From Hemileia vastatrix (lineage: Eukaryota; Basidiomycota; Pucciniomycetes; Pucciniales; Zaghouaniaceae), in contig JASXTE010000015.1 of NCBI GenBank assembly GCA_030280995.1, forward strand, positions 20,232,501-20,296,500: a stretch of 64,000 bases of DNA, written 5' to 3'. The position numbers and the translations under genes are program-made. A model generated the notes under the pieces. The model ran no database searches. It worked only from the letters and a program-made list of their open reading frames with translations, and was not told the DNA's origin. Below, one piece after another: positions 33,819-44,378 of the stretch (its first letter is position 1; each line of letters starts with the position of its first letter).

Positions 33819-35078
33819 ATGAAACACCTCTCTACTAGGAAGCTACTTCACTCAACAATGAATGCTATTACTTTTCTTTTAGTTCTTTACTATAAATCTG
33901 ACTCTGATATGGAAGATGCTTTAGCTTATATGTGTTTTCTTTCCAAAAAGCGTTACATCATCACCAGGGGGCCAAATCTTTATCATGATCCCCGATATAA
34001 TCTGGCCTCCATTCTCAACATTCCTCATTTAAACTTCACACAACTTTTTAGAACTTCTCCCGATTCTTTCTTCAAACTTTATCAACTCATCTCCAATCAT
34101 CCTATCTTCCATAAAAATTCTCATAACAAAAAGCGTAATCCTGCCATCCAACTTGCTGTTTCTCTATGTCGCTTTGGCTCAAATGGAAATGGTGCTGCCG
34201 TAAGACGTTTGGATAATCTCTTTAACATAGGATATGGTACCGTGATATTATACACCAAGCGCTGTATGATTGCTATCCTTTCCCTCAAGTCTCAAACTCT
34301 TGCTTGGCCAACTCCAGAACAGCGACTTGAATCCTCTCAAGTAATGCAAGCTGAATGTTTCCCTGGCTGTATAGGTTCTGTTTATGGCACAACCATCCCT
34401 TTGAGTCAAAAGCCTGCTCATGATGGCAACCATTATTTTGATCTCAAAAAAAGGTTTCTTCAAAATCTCCTCCAAGTTCTCATCTTTCACAATTTAACTT
34501 TTTATCTTCTTTCTAGATACTCTATTGCCATTCAACTTGTATGTGATGTCAATAAAATATTTATTTCTTTTCACAGTGGCTGCCCTGGATCATGTCATGA
34601 CTCTTCCGTCTTCCAAAGAATGAGGATTTCTCAATCCCCTGACTCATACTTTGACGAATCTCAGTACCTCCTTGCAGACTCAGCATATGCAAGTGGAAAG
34701 TACATTATACCTGCTTTCCGTGGTGCAACTTCAGAAAATGACCCCAAAACTAAATTTAATTATCACCTTGCACAATCAAGAGTACAAATTGAACATGCTA
34801 TAGGTATTTTAAAGGGACAATTTTCTAGTCTTCGGGAGCTCAGAATCCAATTTCAAAACAAAATGGAGATCAAAACTGCAAATCATTGGATCTTGACTTG
34901 CGTAATACTCCACAATATTCTAGCTGATTTAAAGGATGAGTGGAATGATCTTTATGAAGAAGAGGATCCTGAACCACCACTGGCACTCCCCTCCCTTGAT
35001 TCACAAATCATTCAATCAACCGGCATATGCCCCATTATAATGCCAATTACTCTCCAACATTTCTCTTCACCTTTTTAA
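33819..35078 (+). CDS. PIF/Harbinger DDE transposase, catalytic Asp changed to Tyr
   Basis: Harbinger transposases cut and paste DNA using a DDE RNase-H-like domain. The first ATG in frame (33819) is chosen; upstream codons lack one. Helical N-terminal region: TQLFRTSPDSFFKLYQLI. The first catalytic block reads GSVYGTTIPLSQKP, with TAT (34383) where copy B has GAT. The second Asp is in LLADSAYASGKYI and the Glu in QIEHAIGILKGQF. A 63-nt GT-AG segment (34454-34516) interrupts the block KKR-YSIAIQLVCD exactly; being a multiple of three and stop-free it hides as coding sequence, but it is almost surely an intron. Spliced length is about 400 residues, normal for the family. Loss of the first Asp predicts no catalysis. 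Confidence 0.85.
   Translation: MKHLSTRKLLHSTMNAITFLLVLYYKSDSDMEDALAYMCFLSKKRYIITRGPNLYHDPRYNLASILNIPHLNFTQLFRTSPDSFFKLYQLISNHPIFHKNSHNKKRNPAIQLAVSLCRFGSNGNGAAVRRLDNLFNIGYGTVILYTKRCMIAILSLKSQTLAWPTPEQRLESSQVMQAECFPGCIGSVYGTTIPLSQKPAHDGNHYFDLKKRFLQNLLQVLIFHNLTFYLLSRYSIAIQLVCDVNKIFISFHSGCPGSCHDSSVFQRMRISQSPDSYFDESQYLLADSAYASGKYIIPAFRGATSENDPKTKFNYHLAQSRVQIEHAIGILKGQFSSLRELRIQFQNKMEIKTANHWILTCVILHNILADLKDEWNDLYEEEDPEPPLALPSLDSQIIQSTGICPIIMPITLQHFSSPF
34454..34516 (+). other. Cryptic in-frame intron in the transposase
   Basis: GTTTCTTC at the donor and TTTCTTTCTAG at the acceptor; removal joins HYFDLKKR to YSIAIQLVCD, the normal family spacing. Retained translation would insert 21 hydrophobic residues in the catalytic domain. 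Confidence 0.75.
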
Positions 35079-35089
35079 TTTTTAATTTT

Positions 35090-36180
35090 TATGTTTTCAT
35101 ACTTTCCAAATGTCCTCTTTGTGTACTTTAATCACTTGGTTTTGTATTTTGGTTTGTTGCATATTCATTTTTTTTTTTTGAATTTACGGTGAATATCTTT
35201 TTTTTGGATGGCTCATTGGTTTTCTTTCACCTCCTCAACATGAAATCACATATTTTCTTATATCACATATTTTGTCAGTGATTTTTTTTTTCATTCATCA
35301 CTGATATCCTTTTCATCCTCTCCTCAAACATCCCTCAAATATTTTGGTTGCATTTATTTTCTCAACTCAACTCACCATGTAGGTCATTTTTTTTCTTTTT
35401 TCTTGGTTTTTTATTTGCTAATCATGATTTTTTTTTTGTTTTTTTTTGTAAGTGCTTCATTTATTTTTGTTCTAGGGTAAACTAATTTTTGTTTTGTTTT
35501 TTTCTCTTTTTTCTCTTTTTTTTTGTTTTTTTTTCTCTCCTTCACCTCTCTTTATCATCCTCAAGGCCCCCCTTTTTCCCTCTCTTTACCTGTCTCAAGA
35601 CCCCCTTTTTACCCCCTTTTTAGTTGCCTCAAATCACCCTTTCCCCCCTCTTTAGGTCCCTCATCACCCCCCTTCCCCTCTTTTTAGGTGCTTCAATACA
35701 CCCCCCTTCCCCTCTCTTTATGTCCCTCAAACCCCCCCCCTTCACCTCTCTTTTGCCGCCTCAACCCCCCCCTTCACCTCTCTTTACCCACCTCAAACCC
35801 CCCCTTTCCCTCTCTTTAGGCGCCTCAAACACCCCCCCTTCCCCCCCTACCCAATCCTTACTTCCTCCTCTACCCCCCCCCTGATTATTAACGAATGATC
35901 ATTACAGACCATTCATTAACAAGGAGGTGGTAACGGATTGGGAGGGGGGGGGGTTTGAGGCAGCTAAAGAGGGGGGGATAGGGGGTGATAGGGCATATTA
36001 AGAAGGGTAAAGGGGGGGGATTTGGGGGGATTTGAGGCAGCTAAAAAGGCGGGAAAAAAGTGGGTACTGAGACAATTAAACAGGGCATTTCAGGGGGTTT
36101 TTGAGGCAGGCAAGGATAGCATTTGAGGGGACTTTTGAGGCAAGGAGGGAGGGATTTGTAAGGGCATTTCAAATAAATAA
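35090..36180. repeat. T-rich spacer then C-rich and G-rich inverted low-complexity arms
   Basis: 35090-35420 is the transposase 3' region, also present inverted in element B. From 35540 to 35880 a degenerate unit of about 45-60 bp (CTCTTTA, CCTCAAA and long C runs) is repeated about ten times. From 35935 to 36180 the strand is G-rich with GAGGCAGCTAAAGAGGGG, the approximate complement. They flank a near-palindrome at 35888-35919. Polypurine mirror sequence and G runs suggest H-DNA or quadruplex potential. Apparent proline-rich frames are artefacts. Confidence 0.7.
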
Positions 36181-36829
36181 AGGAGGGGAAAAGGGGAAAT
36201 TTATGGGAGATAAAGACGGGTTACCTACTTTCAAATAAATATACTAACAAATTTTTTTTTATAAATTTGATTAATTTTTTAATTTTTTTGGCAGTAATAT
36301 AGAAAAAAAAAAAATTTCTTTCTGATAAGGACTGTCCCTCTTATTTAAAAAACAAAAAAGGTTTATAATTTTATTTTTAATTTTTCTAGTAATTAATTTT
36401 TGTGATTTTGTTTTTATTTAAATAATTTTTTTATTTTTTATTTTGATTTTACTGAATTTTTTTTTTTTTTTTTCAGGATCTTGTGAGAAGGTTTTTAATA
36501 ACCAATCTTCAGGTTCACTTTTAAAATTTTATTTTTATTTTTTTTTTGATTTAATTTTTACTGAAATTTTTTTTTTGAATAAATTTTTTTTTTTAAAGGA
36601 TTTTGCTTTTATTTTGTTTTTAAAAATAAAACCTCAGGTTTTTTTTTGATAAATTATTTTTTTGGAAAATTTTTTACTCATTTTTTGTTTTTTGTTTTTT
36701 GTTTTTTTTTTTTTTCTATTTTATTTTTCAAATAAAAAACAGCTTTTTTTATTATTAGGTGAGAAATTTTTATTAAAAAAAATTGAGTTGAAATTTTATT
36801 GACATTTAATTTTTTTTCAGATCAAAAAA
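36181..36829 (+). promoter_or_regulatory. T-rich upstream region of the Tet-like gene
   Basis: Extremely T-rich, with several pyrimidine-CAG acceptor-like sites (near 36476, 36630 and 36820). The last, TTTTTTTTCAG, ends 10 bases before the ATG at 36830, so the 5' leader is probably spliced. Confidence 0.4.
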
Positions 36830-38219
36830 ATGTCTTCTTCTTCAGATTCACCCCTTACTTCTCTCTCATCTTCATCTTTATCATCACTATCATCTTCTTC
36901 GAAATCAACTTCCATACAATCATCTTCTAAATCATCAAAAAAAATTTATGATAATCAGTCTCATAAGAAGAAAAGATATCTGAAAAAAAAAATTCATCAT
37001 CTAAATCATCAAAAAAAATTAAAGATAATCAGTCTCATCAGAAGAAAAGATATCTGAAAAAAAATATACAACATTTCAGAAGAAAAGATATCTGAAAAAA
37101 CATTATTCATCATCTAAATCATCAAGAAAAATTAAAGATAATCAGTCTCATCAGAAGAAAAGATATCTGAAAAAAAAAAATTCTCTGTGAAAGTTATTTT
37201 CGTCATATCCCAAACATTTGATTTCATAAAACTAAAGTAGATAAAAAAATTAAATATCTGAAAAAATTACTAGAAGATATCAAATATCTAACCAAAATTG
37301 GTGATGATCGAGTGGTTGCAGTTATCAGTAATACTTATAAGCCTCAATTCATTTTGGAAGTTCATTCATTTGATGGTGTAAAAGATGAAGCTTTTAATCA
37401 ACTATCAGATCTTATCATTACTCTTTATCAAATGGCTTTGGTTCGATTACCTATAAGGAATACGAATTCGTTGGGTGGTATCATGATTGGATTTGGTTGG
37501 AGACCAGGTTTTGTTAAAGGATATTCTCTTGGTATGTCTAATAATTTTTTTTTCATTCTTAATATCATTTCACTTATTTCATTTATATAGGCATATATTC
37601 TTTGGTCAAGAATATCACTAAAGCACAAAAAGATGAAGATTTTCACTTATGGGACACTCTACCTTCCTTTAATTCTTTTCTTGCTCTTTGACTCAAAAAG
37701 CTCTGTAATAAGGCATTTGAAAAAAATCATGAACTTGCAACCAAAGTTGGAATACCGAATTGGTGTGACTCCGAATGGGAAGATATCAGCCACAAATATC
37801 TTTTATTTTCTAATGTTATTATCACTCATCCTGGATTCCACAATAGGATTCATATCGATAGGAATGATGCCAATTTTCTTACTTTTGGAATATTCTCATA
37901 TATCAATCCGATAACTGGCCACCCAATACCATCTCCAGCTAAAATCAAAGGAAATGGTTTATATTTTCAAGACCACCAGTGCATCATTGATTTTGGTTTG
38001 GGAAATGGTATCATCGAAACTATTTGGAATTCTTCTCAGGATAATCATCAAACGACCAAAGCTCCTCCTGGTTGGGAATCCTGTCAAGATTTCACACATT
38101 TTTGTTGCTCATTTCAAATCAGTAATAAGTTGATACAAAGAGTCAATAAGGTAAAGAAAGAAGGTAAAGTTATTCGATTTAAAAAAACTTTATCTAGATC
38201 CAAAAAGTATGGGGATTAG
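36830..38219 (+). pseudogene. Tet/JBP-like 2OG-Fe(II) dioxygenase carried by element A
   Basis: Tet/JBP enzymes oxidise 5-methylcytosine or thymine in DNA using Fe(II) and 2-oxoglutarate. The N-terminus is Ser-rich, then Lys/His-rich, ending in a tandem repeat that breaks the frame (stop at 37055). The fold begins about 37222 (KVDKKIKYLKKLLEDI), with RLPIRNTNSLGGIMIGFGWR before an intron (37532-37590, GTATG...TATAG). Exon 2 has KNITKAQKDEDFHLWDTLPS, a TGA at 37689 (CGA in copy B), GFHNRIHID with the HxD at 37851-37859, NGLYF, IIDFGLGNGIIETIW and the distal histidine at 38046 (NHQTTK). HxD...H order and spacing fit a double-stranded beta-helix oxygenase. Assignment to the fungal Tet-like group is by remembered pattern. 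Confidence 0.6.
36925..37185 (+). repeat. Tandem repeat in the Tet-like gene N-terminus
   Basis: Three to four copies of a unit of up to about 75 bp containing AATCAGTCTCATCAGAAGAA and AGATATCTGAAAAAA, encoding a Lys/His-rich basic stretch. Unequal copies shift the frame. Such a basic tract could bind DNA in intact relatives. Confidence 0.75.
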
Positions 38220-38518
38220 AGTTGTCATCAAAAATTATATATTTTTTCATAAATTTTTAATAAATATTTTTTATATATCAATTTTCTCAAGTAATGTGAT
38301 GAGCCAAAGACCTTTGGTTGTATAACAGGTAATCATGATAACATTTATTTGTTTGATTCGTGAGGTTCCTCTTGCCTATACCTGTAGAAAGTCCCAAACT
38401 TTTGTTTCTAGACTTGGTCTGCATTTTGGCTTGAGGAATTGTCATCACTATAAACTAGGGAAATTGATATATATTAGATATTTATTTAATAATTTATGTG
38501 ATTATATTAAATTTAGAT
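38220..38518. other. 3' flank of the Tet-like gene
   Basis: Conserved between elements A, B (inverted, 30020-30317) and C (end of window), but with no sustained open frame. Probably 3' untranslated sequence. Confidence 0.5.
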
Positions 38519-38965
38519 GACTTCCACCCCTTACTTCAATAAAATTCAGGGGGGGTATTGCCAAATTTTCAAATCTGACATGTGAAATTGATGACTTTGA
38601 AAAATTTTGGTGATACCCACCCCTTGCTTCAATAAAATGCAGGGGAGAGTATTGCCAATTTTTTAAAACAGATATAGAATTTTTTTGACTTGTAAATATT
38701 TTGGTGAAACTTTTTTTGGTGATACCCGTCCCTTACTTCAATAAAATTCATGGGGGGTTTTGCCAAAATTTCTTATAAGACTTGTGAAATTCTTGACATG
38801 TAAGAATTTTTGGGATACCAGTAAAATTCAGGAGGTAGTAAAGCCAAATTTTCATATAAGACTTTCAAGATTCATGATATGAAAGAATTTTTGTGATACC
38901 CACCCCTTACTTCAAAAAAATCCAGGGGTGGGGGATTGTCAAATTTTCAAAGGAGACATGAAAAT
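38519..38965. repeat. About 95-bp tandem tail repeats between convergent genes
   Basis: About five degenerate units, each with CACCCCTTACTTCAATAAAA, a G run, TATTGCCAAATTTTC and GACATGTGAAATT. AATAAA occurs in most units. The array sits between the 3' ends of the Tet-like and Myb-like genes, and two-unit versions occur at the same junction in elements B and C. Confidence 0.8.
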
Positions 38966-39016
38966 TTTATGTACAAATAAATATGAACAGTTGAAGTGTG
39001 AGAGAAATAAAACAAA

Positions 39017-40359
39017 CTAGTCATCCAACAATTTCTTTAAACGTTCAATTTCCTCAACAGATTTATTAGCTTTAACACATTCTATCAAGAAATCTTTCTT
39101 TTTGGAATTTTCTTCATGATCAAACTTATATTTCATCTGCTCTAATAGGTTTTGATGTTTGAGTGTTTTCTCCTCTTTTTTTGATTTTTCAATACTTAGA
39201 GTTAACTCAAACTTCTTCTCCTCCAAATCTTGGGCCTGATCATCCTTCCGTAAAGAGATCTCATACTTCCTCTCTTCCAAATCTTGTAGCCTATCATCCC
39301 TCCTTAAAGAGAGCTCATATTTTTGCTTTTCAAACTTTAGAGTCTCTTTAGCAGCTTCCACTTGTTCTAGAGTGATAAGCAATGTTAACAATAAGTAGAA
39401 AAAAAGCAGAGTAAAGTATTAATAGGTATGGTATCACTTACCAGCATCACGTTTCTCTAAACATTGTTCCATAGACAAAAAAGGGGTTTGTGATGAAGTA
39501 TCACTTTTTCGTCTTCTTTGTGAGTGGAAATTTAGACTACTTGAAGCCCTACGCTTCTTGTTCAAGGTCATATTTTCCTCCTCATCATTGTCACTACCTT
39601 CAGACTCAGTTGATTGAGGATCCTGGGTTTGTTCATCAGCCTTTTAAGAAATAAGAAAAAGATAAGTAAATAAAAAATAGAAAAGATAAGAAAAAAGAAA
39701 CAGACCTGAGTTAGATTTGGTTGGGTTAAATCACCTATAGGATCTACAGAAAAGCTATCTAGATATGTCTCATTCAAATGAGGGGAGGCTTGAGTGGAGG
39801 AAGAGGATGGGAAAAGATTTGCTTCAACATCATGTTTGGAGATAGGATCTTCACCATCCAACATGTTTACAGGATTAACATCGGCTCGCTCTCCAAAAAT
39901 TGCATCCATCTCTTTAAAGTAAGGACATAAAGTTTCAAGTTTATTGTCTATGGATTTTATGCCCTTAGTTATATCATTTTTGGTAACCCCAAAACCAGTG
40001 GAAGATGACAGAGCCTTTGCCTTCTTGTATTTTTCTCAGTAATGCTTGAATCGTTCAGACATCTGTTTACGCAAAAGATCAATCCTTCCCTTGGTCTTAT
40101 TCCATAATTCATTTGCCATTAGAAGATAGCCATTAACTTTTGATGCGGGGGGACGTCCTACTTTAGTGGCATACTCAGTACCAAAACAAGAATCATAGTT
40201 AGATTTGGTTTTCAGCCAGTTGATAAGAATGAGATGATCATCTTTTTTTAATTGAATGATCTTTGATTTCTCGGCTGAGCGGGGGAAAGAGGAAGTAGTG
40301 GGAATTAAAGAACAACTGGGTGATGGCTGCCTTTGAGAAGATCTAGGATGACAAGGCAT
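39017..40359 (-). pseudogene. Myb/SANT-like DNA-binding protein with coiled-coil tail (element A)
   Basis: Harbinger elements usually encode a Myb-like partner that binds the terminal repeats and brings in the transposase. ATG at 40359. Exon 1 (to 39706) holds the DNA-binding part (LILINWLKTKSNYDSCFG, KVNGYLLMANELWNKTKGRI) and STGFGVTKNDITKGIKSI, then an acidic Ser-rich linker. Exon 2 (39640-39442) has a basic KKRRASSS patch. Exon 3 (39366-39017) is a coiled coil with three 17-18-residue repeats like ELSLRRDDRLQDLEERK. A TGA at 40036-40038 breaks exon 1. Element C has a homologue at 62123-63484. Confidence 0.7.
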
Positions 40360-40685
40360 GTTATTATAAATGAAGATGAAAAGTAGCAGAAACAAGCAGA
40401 TGAGATAGCAAGATGAAATGGGGAGAAATTCTGAGCGGATAGAATGAACAGGATGGGATGAGAATGGAAGTACGCAGCAAGGTAGAAGGCTGGGATATCC
40501 AGAAAGTTGTCCAAGATGTGGTTATGAAATATTGAGCATAAAAATGTCAGATAAGAGGTGAACATTGACACGTAAAGTGTCTAATAACCCAATTATTAGC
40601 AAAAATAATTGCAGAAGATAATTGGGGTATGCAGATTATTTTTCGCAATTAATTTAATTGCAGATTGGTCAACATTGGTACCCCC

Positions 40686-42517
40686 TATTATTATCTAATT
40701 CATCTATATTTCTATATACACATAGCCATATCTTATACAAATTATTTCCACTTAAAAATTTAAATAATTGTTTTAGCTCCACTTATAAATCATTTTAATG
40801 TCTCTTGGAAAATTAATATTTCCCTTATATCTAGATTTTAAAAAAATTATATGAAACAGTGACTTTTGGATTAATAAGGCTGTTACCTTATCATTTTTTA
40901 ATTTTTCTTTCTCTTTAAAATGATTAATAAATTGAGAGAAAAAATATTTTATTTCAGTTCAGAAGGTAGTAATATAATAAAAGATTTGTGATAAATTGGA
41001 TAAAAGAGTTTTCTTGATATGATTAACAGGAAGATGAATTGGTGAGTGATGAATTTTAATGCCACAATAGAAACTTTATGAAAATCAGGTGCACTTTTAT
41101 ATGTGGGTGACAAAATACCACAATTTTTCAAATTATTGTGACAGATTTCTGGTAAAAAATTTCTTAAAAATAAAACATGGGATTTCATAAAAAGTTTTAA
41201 TTTTGATACCCACTAATGAGAATAATTACAAAAGTTCCACAGTCATAAATGATTAACTCCTTTTTTCCTCCCCTCTCTTTGTGTATCATGAATCTCATAA
41301 ATTTAAGTAATATATTAATCAAAAAAATGTTACAACTCATCTCAACAATGTGAAAAAATACCTTGAAATATATACTGTAGATAATAAGCAGCCTAATTCT
41401 ACATAAAGGAACATATTCTTTAGATGTGCTTGAGGAAACCACCACTTGATATCTGATTACCTTGAAATGAAACAAAGTAGAATGACTCTTTTTTAAATTT
41501 TAAATTTTGTGTAAATAAAAATATCTTTTCAGAGTAATTCAATGACCATTAAGAGCACAAAATATATTGGGTTCAAAGGATAAACTTCTATGACACATTG
41601 AGATGATCAATAATCCAAAGGCTCATAGTAGCACCTTGTCAGATGCATATGGCACATTACATGATATTATAGATGAATAAATTATTATTGATGATAGAGG
41701 TGAAATAGGATGTTCAACAATGTTTTGTAAAGACTTACATCACCCACACACTAGTCTGAAGTAAAAAAAAGGAAAGAAATTGAATTATGAAACTTGTCAC
41801 TGTCATTCCATACAATATGAAAATTATATTGCACACATAGTATCTATACATAACCAGTCTTCAATATGCAAAATGAGAATTAAATATGCATAATTGATAT
41901 GTATGGATACATAGTATGCTTTAAATTTTTCATATTTATTGAATGGAATAACAGTGAAAAGTTTTATATTTCCATTCCCTTCATGTTTTGTTACTGGTAT
42001 GCAGTGAACAAAACATTTTAGTAAAGTTGAGTTAAAGGATAAGTCTGAAGTTCATCTTGTTAAAAAAGTTTCATTTTTAAGCATTCTTCTCAAGTCCTTT
42101 CTAATTATAGGAAGGGGAAATTTATGTCAATCATTTGAGTAAGAAAAATAAGAAAAAGAGTGACAAATGAGCTTCATTTGTGTAGTACAATTGTGCATAG
42201 AAGAATGAGCAGAATATCATATAATATAATATGGAATTAGAGCTAAGTACTTTATCTTTTTTGGCCAGTGAATATGGATAGGACAAAATTTTATTTTAGG
42301 TTGTGGAAATCTAATCTGTCTCATGCAATTTGTATTTATAAAGATAATTATTATTTTATGGTTTTTAATGAAATTAATGAGTGGAGCAAAAGAAGCTATT
42401 ATTTTTCAAAAATTTGTATAAATGGTTTCTTTTTTTAGAATTGAAGATTGTACATACACACTCTCAACCTCAAAATAAATTCACAAATACTTGCCTCAAA
42501 TACACCCAGTTCCATCC
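40686..42517. other. Unassigned AT-rich region between element A and retrotransposon copy 2
   Basis: I see only short frames without recognisable motifs and no strong repeats. Probably old intergenic or decayed repeat DNA. Confidence 0.4.
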
Positions 42518-42718
42518 CTTTCTGTCAAGGGGTGCTTTTGGTCTAGAAGATTTTTTGATGGTCCAATGGAAATGGAAGGTGAAGGAAAACTCAAGATTTC
42601 AAGATAGGTACAATTTTATTTCTTTATATGATATTACTCAATAAAAAGGTAAAAAAAATATTATTATTATTAATTTTAAGTCTTAGAAATAAGCAGTTGT
42701 AAATACTAAGGTGGCAAT

Positions 42719-43794
42719 CACCACACAATATGGGGGGAAGACTTGCTAGAAAGTCCGCAACCTTGGACCCAAACTCATCCCAGATTGAACACACATTGAG
42801 CTATTGACAAAGGAACCATACAATCAGGGATGAACACCACTCAGCCGAAAAGTTTTAGGTGGGTGTTCAAGTAGAGTTTAGTATGGGTTCAGTATAAGTT
42901 CAGTCTGAGTTCCATCTGAATTCCATCTAAGTTCAGGTTGGGGACTGTCACCGGATGACCTACGCACAAGGTTGAGGGTGTTCCTGAAAGTGAGATGGAG
43001 GGAGGAATTCAGAAACTTCTTCAAAGCACAGAGGAAATGTTTGACGAAGTGATTCGAAGATGATTTGAAGGAAGAGCTACTGCTTTGAGATATGTTCAAT
43101 AAGAATCTCAATATAATTCAAAGATAATATTAATATTCTTAGGATCTCACAAAGGGTTGTAAACTCAATAATCAAAGATTTAAGTTTAGAAATGATTATT
43201 GAGAAAATAAAGAAATGTATAATAACAATGATTTTAACCTGAAGTTTTACCACTATTAACTATATATACGTTTTATAATTTAATTTTAAAGAAAATGTCA
43301 AACCAAAATCCAACCCCTTTTATACCCATTACTCCTCCTCACATTGACCTCATACCCATCCATCATTCCGCACACCACAGACCCCCCAAAAATACACCCG
43401 TTACACCTTGACCTTCCTCACTAACATTCGTTAGCCCTTTAATCCTCCACTAACCATCCCGTCCATGCTCACTACCCCTGTTAATAACCCACAGATACTT
43501 AATAAACCTTTTAGAGAAATATTGCATTGACTATTGCGCTGTGTGTTGCTTATCGAAGAAAAGACTAAACACACTATTGAGAGATTGACTAATTTAGATT
43601 TAAAGTTGAGATTAGCATGGTTGAATAGTGAGTACACAAAGGAAAGTCGCAGTTGCTATGTAGAATCGCTTTCTGCACTTCGAGTATGGATTTAGATATC
43701 TGTATTATTGATTTAATGAGCTGCTTTTGCCTCGAGTGTCACGTGGCGCGTGACAGGGACTTGCTAGCAAGTCCACCCCCCATATTGTGTAGTG
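42719..43794. mobile_element. CACTA-type MITE, copy C, interrupted by a solo LTR
   Basis: Ends CACCACACAATATGGGGGG and (complement) CACTACACAATATGGGGGG, with AAT duplications at 42716-42718 and 43795-43797. Its body matches copies A and B. A solo LTR (42946-43755) sits inside, so MITE sequence is only about 260 bp. Confidence 0.82.
42946..43755. mobile_element. Solo LTR of a third family nested in the CACTA MITE (810 bp)
   Basis: Starts TGTCACCGGATG and ends GGCGCGTGACA with perfect GGGAC duplications (42941-42945 and 43756-43760). It is less AT-rich than its host DNA and keeps several CpGs. A complement TATAAAAGGGG near 43316 suggests that transcription runs leftward. No internal element sequence remains. 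Confidence 0.85.
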
Positions 43795-44378
43795 AATAGT
43801 AGTAATAGATTGAGTTTGTATATATAATATTTGATTGTAAAGTAATTATGAGATGGCAGAAAAACAGTTAGATTGAGAGGCCTTATATAGGCAAAAAGGA
43901 GTGAAACTACATAACCACAAGTTTACATACATGGGTATCAGAGAGAGAACATTCCCACAGATAGAAATTTCAAATATTAAAATGTATTCTATAAAGAATG
44001 TTCTCATATACAGAACTTATCTGTATATGTCAGTTTCAATTAAAATTATTTGATTTATTTAAGTTTTCTGTATATGTCAAAGTAAAATAGAAATATTTAA
44101 ATTAAATATTTAGTATTTTTATAGTTTAGTCTACTTTTCAGCTTTCATGAGGAAGCTGTCAAGGAATAAAAAATATGAGGTAACAATAGAATTATATCTT
44201 TACTTAATTTTACTTATTAATTAGTTAAAATTTTGTAATTAATTTATAAAGTAAGTATAGCTAATAAAATGAGAGGTAAAGGTGTAGCTCAAATCAATTA
44301 AATAATTAATTATTTACTGGGTAAGTCTAGTAGCCTGGCTGGCACTCCCTCACTCTAAAAAAATAATAATAATAAATT

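Larger units (their letters stand above)
33454..40685. mobile_element. PIF/Harbinger-like transposon A with three genes (7.2 kb)
   Basis: The left end starts GGGGGTATCAATGTT and the complement of the right end starts GGGGGTACCAATGTT; TA (or ATT) flanks both sides. Genes in order: DDE transposase (plus, 33819-35078), Tet/JBP-like dioxygenase (plus, 36830-38219) and Myb/SANT-like coiled-coil protein (minus, 40359-39017). The last two converge on a repeat array at 38519-38965. Transposase plus Myb-like protein is the classic Harbinger pair; the dioxygenase is the unusual passenger. Each gene has at least one disabling change, so this copy seems dead or dependent on others. Confidence 0.82.
42523..44344 (-). 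repeat. 3' LTR of copy 2, interrupted
   Basis: Starts TGTCAAGG on the plus strand and ends at GGCTGGCA beside the polypurine tract. The LTR sequence resumes at 43795 after the CACTA insertion. The promoter block GAGGCCTTATATAGGC is at about 43880. Confidence 0.82.

Noticed and set aside
35624..35884. Proline-rich small protein
   Set aside because: It is a translation of a C-rich tandem repeat with no start context or conservation.
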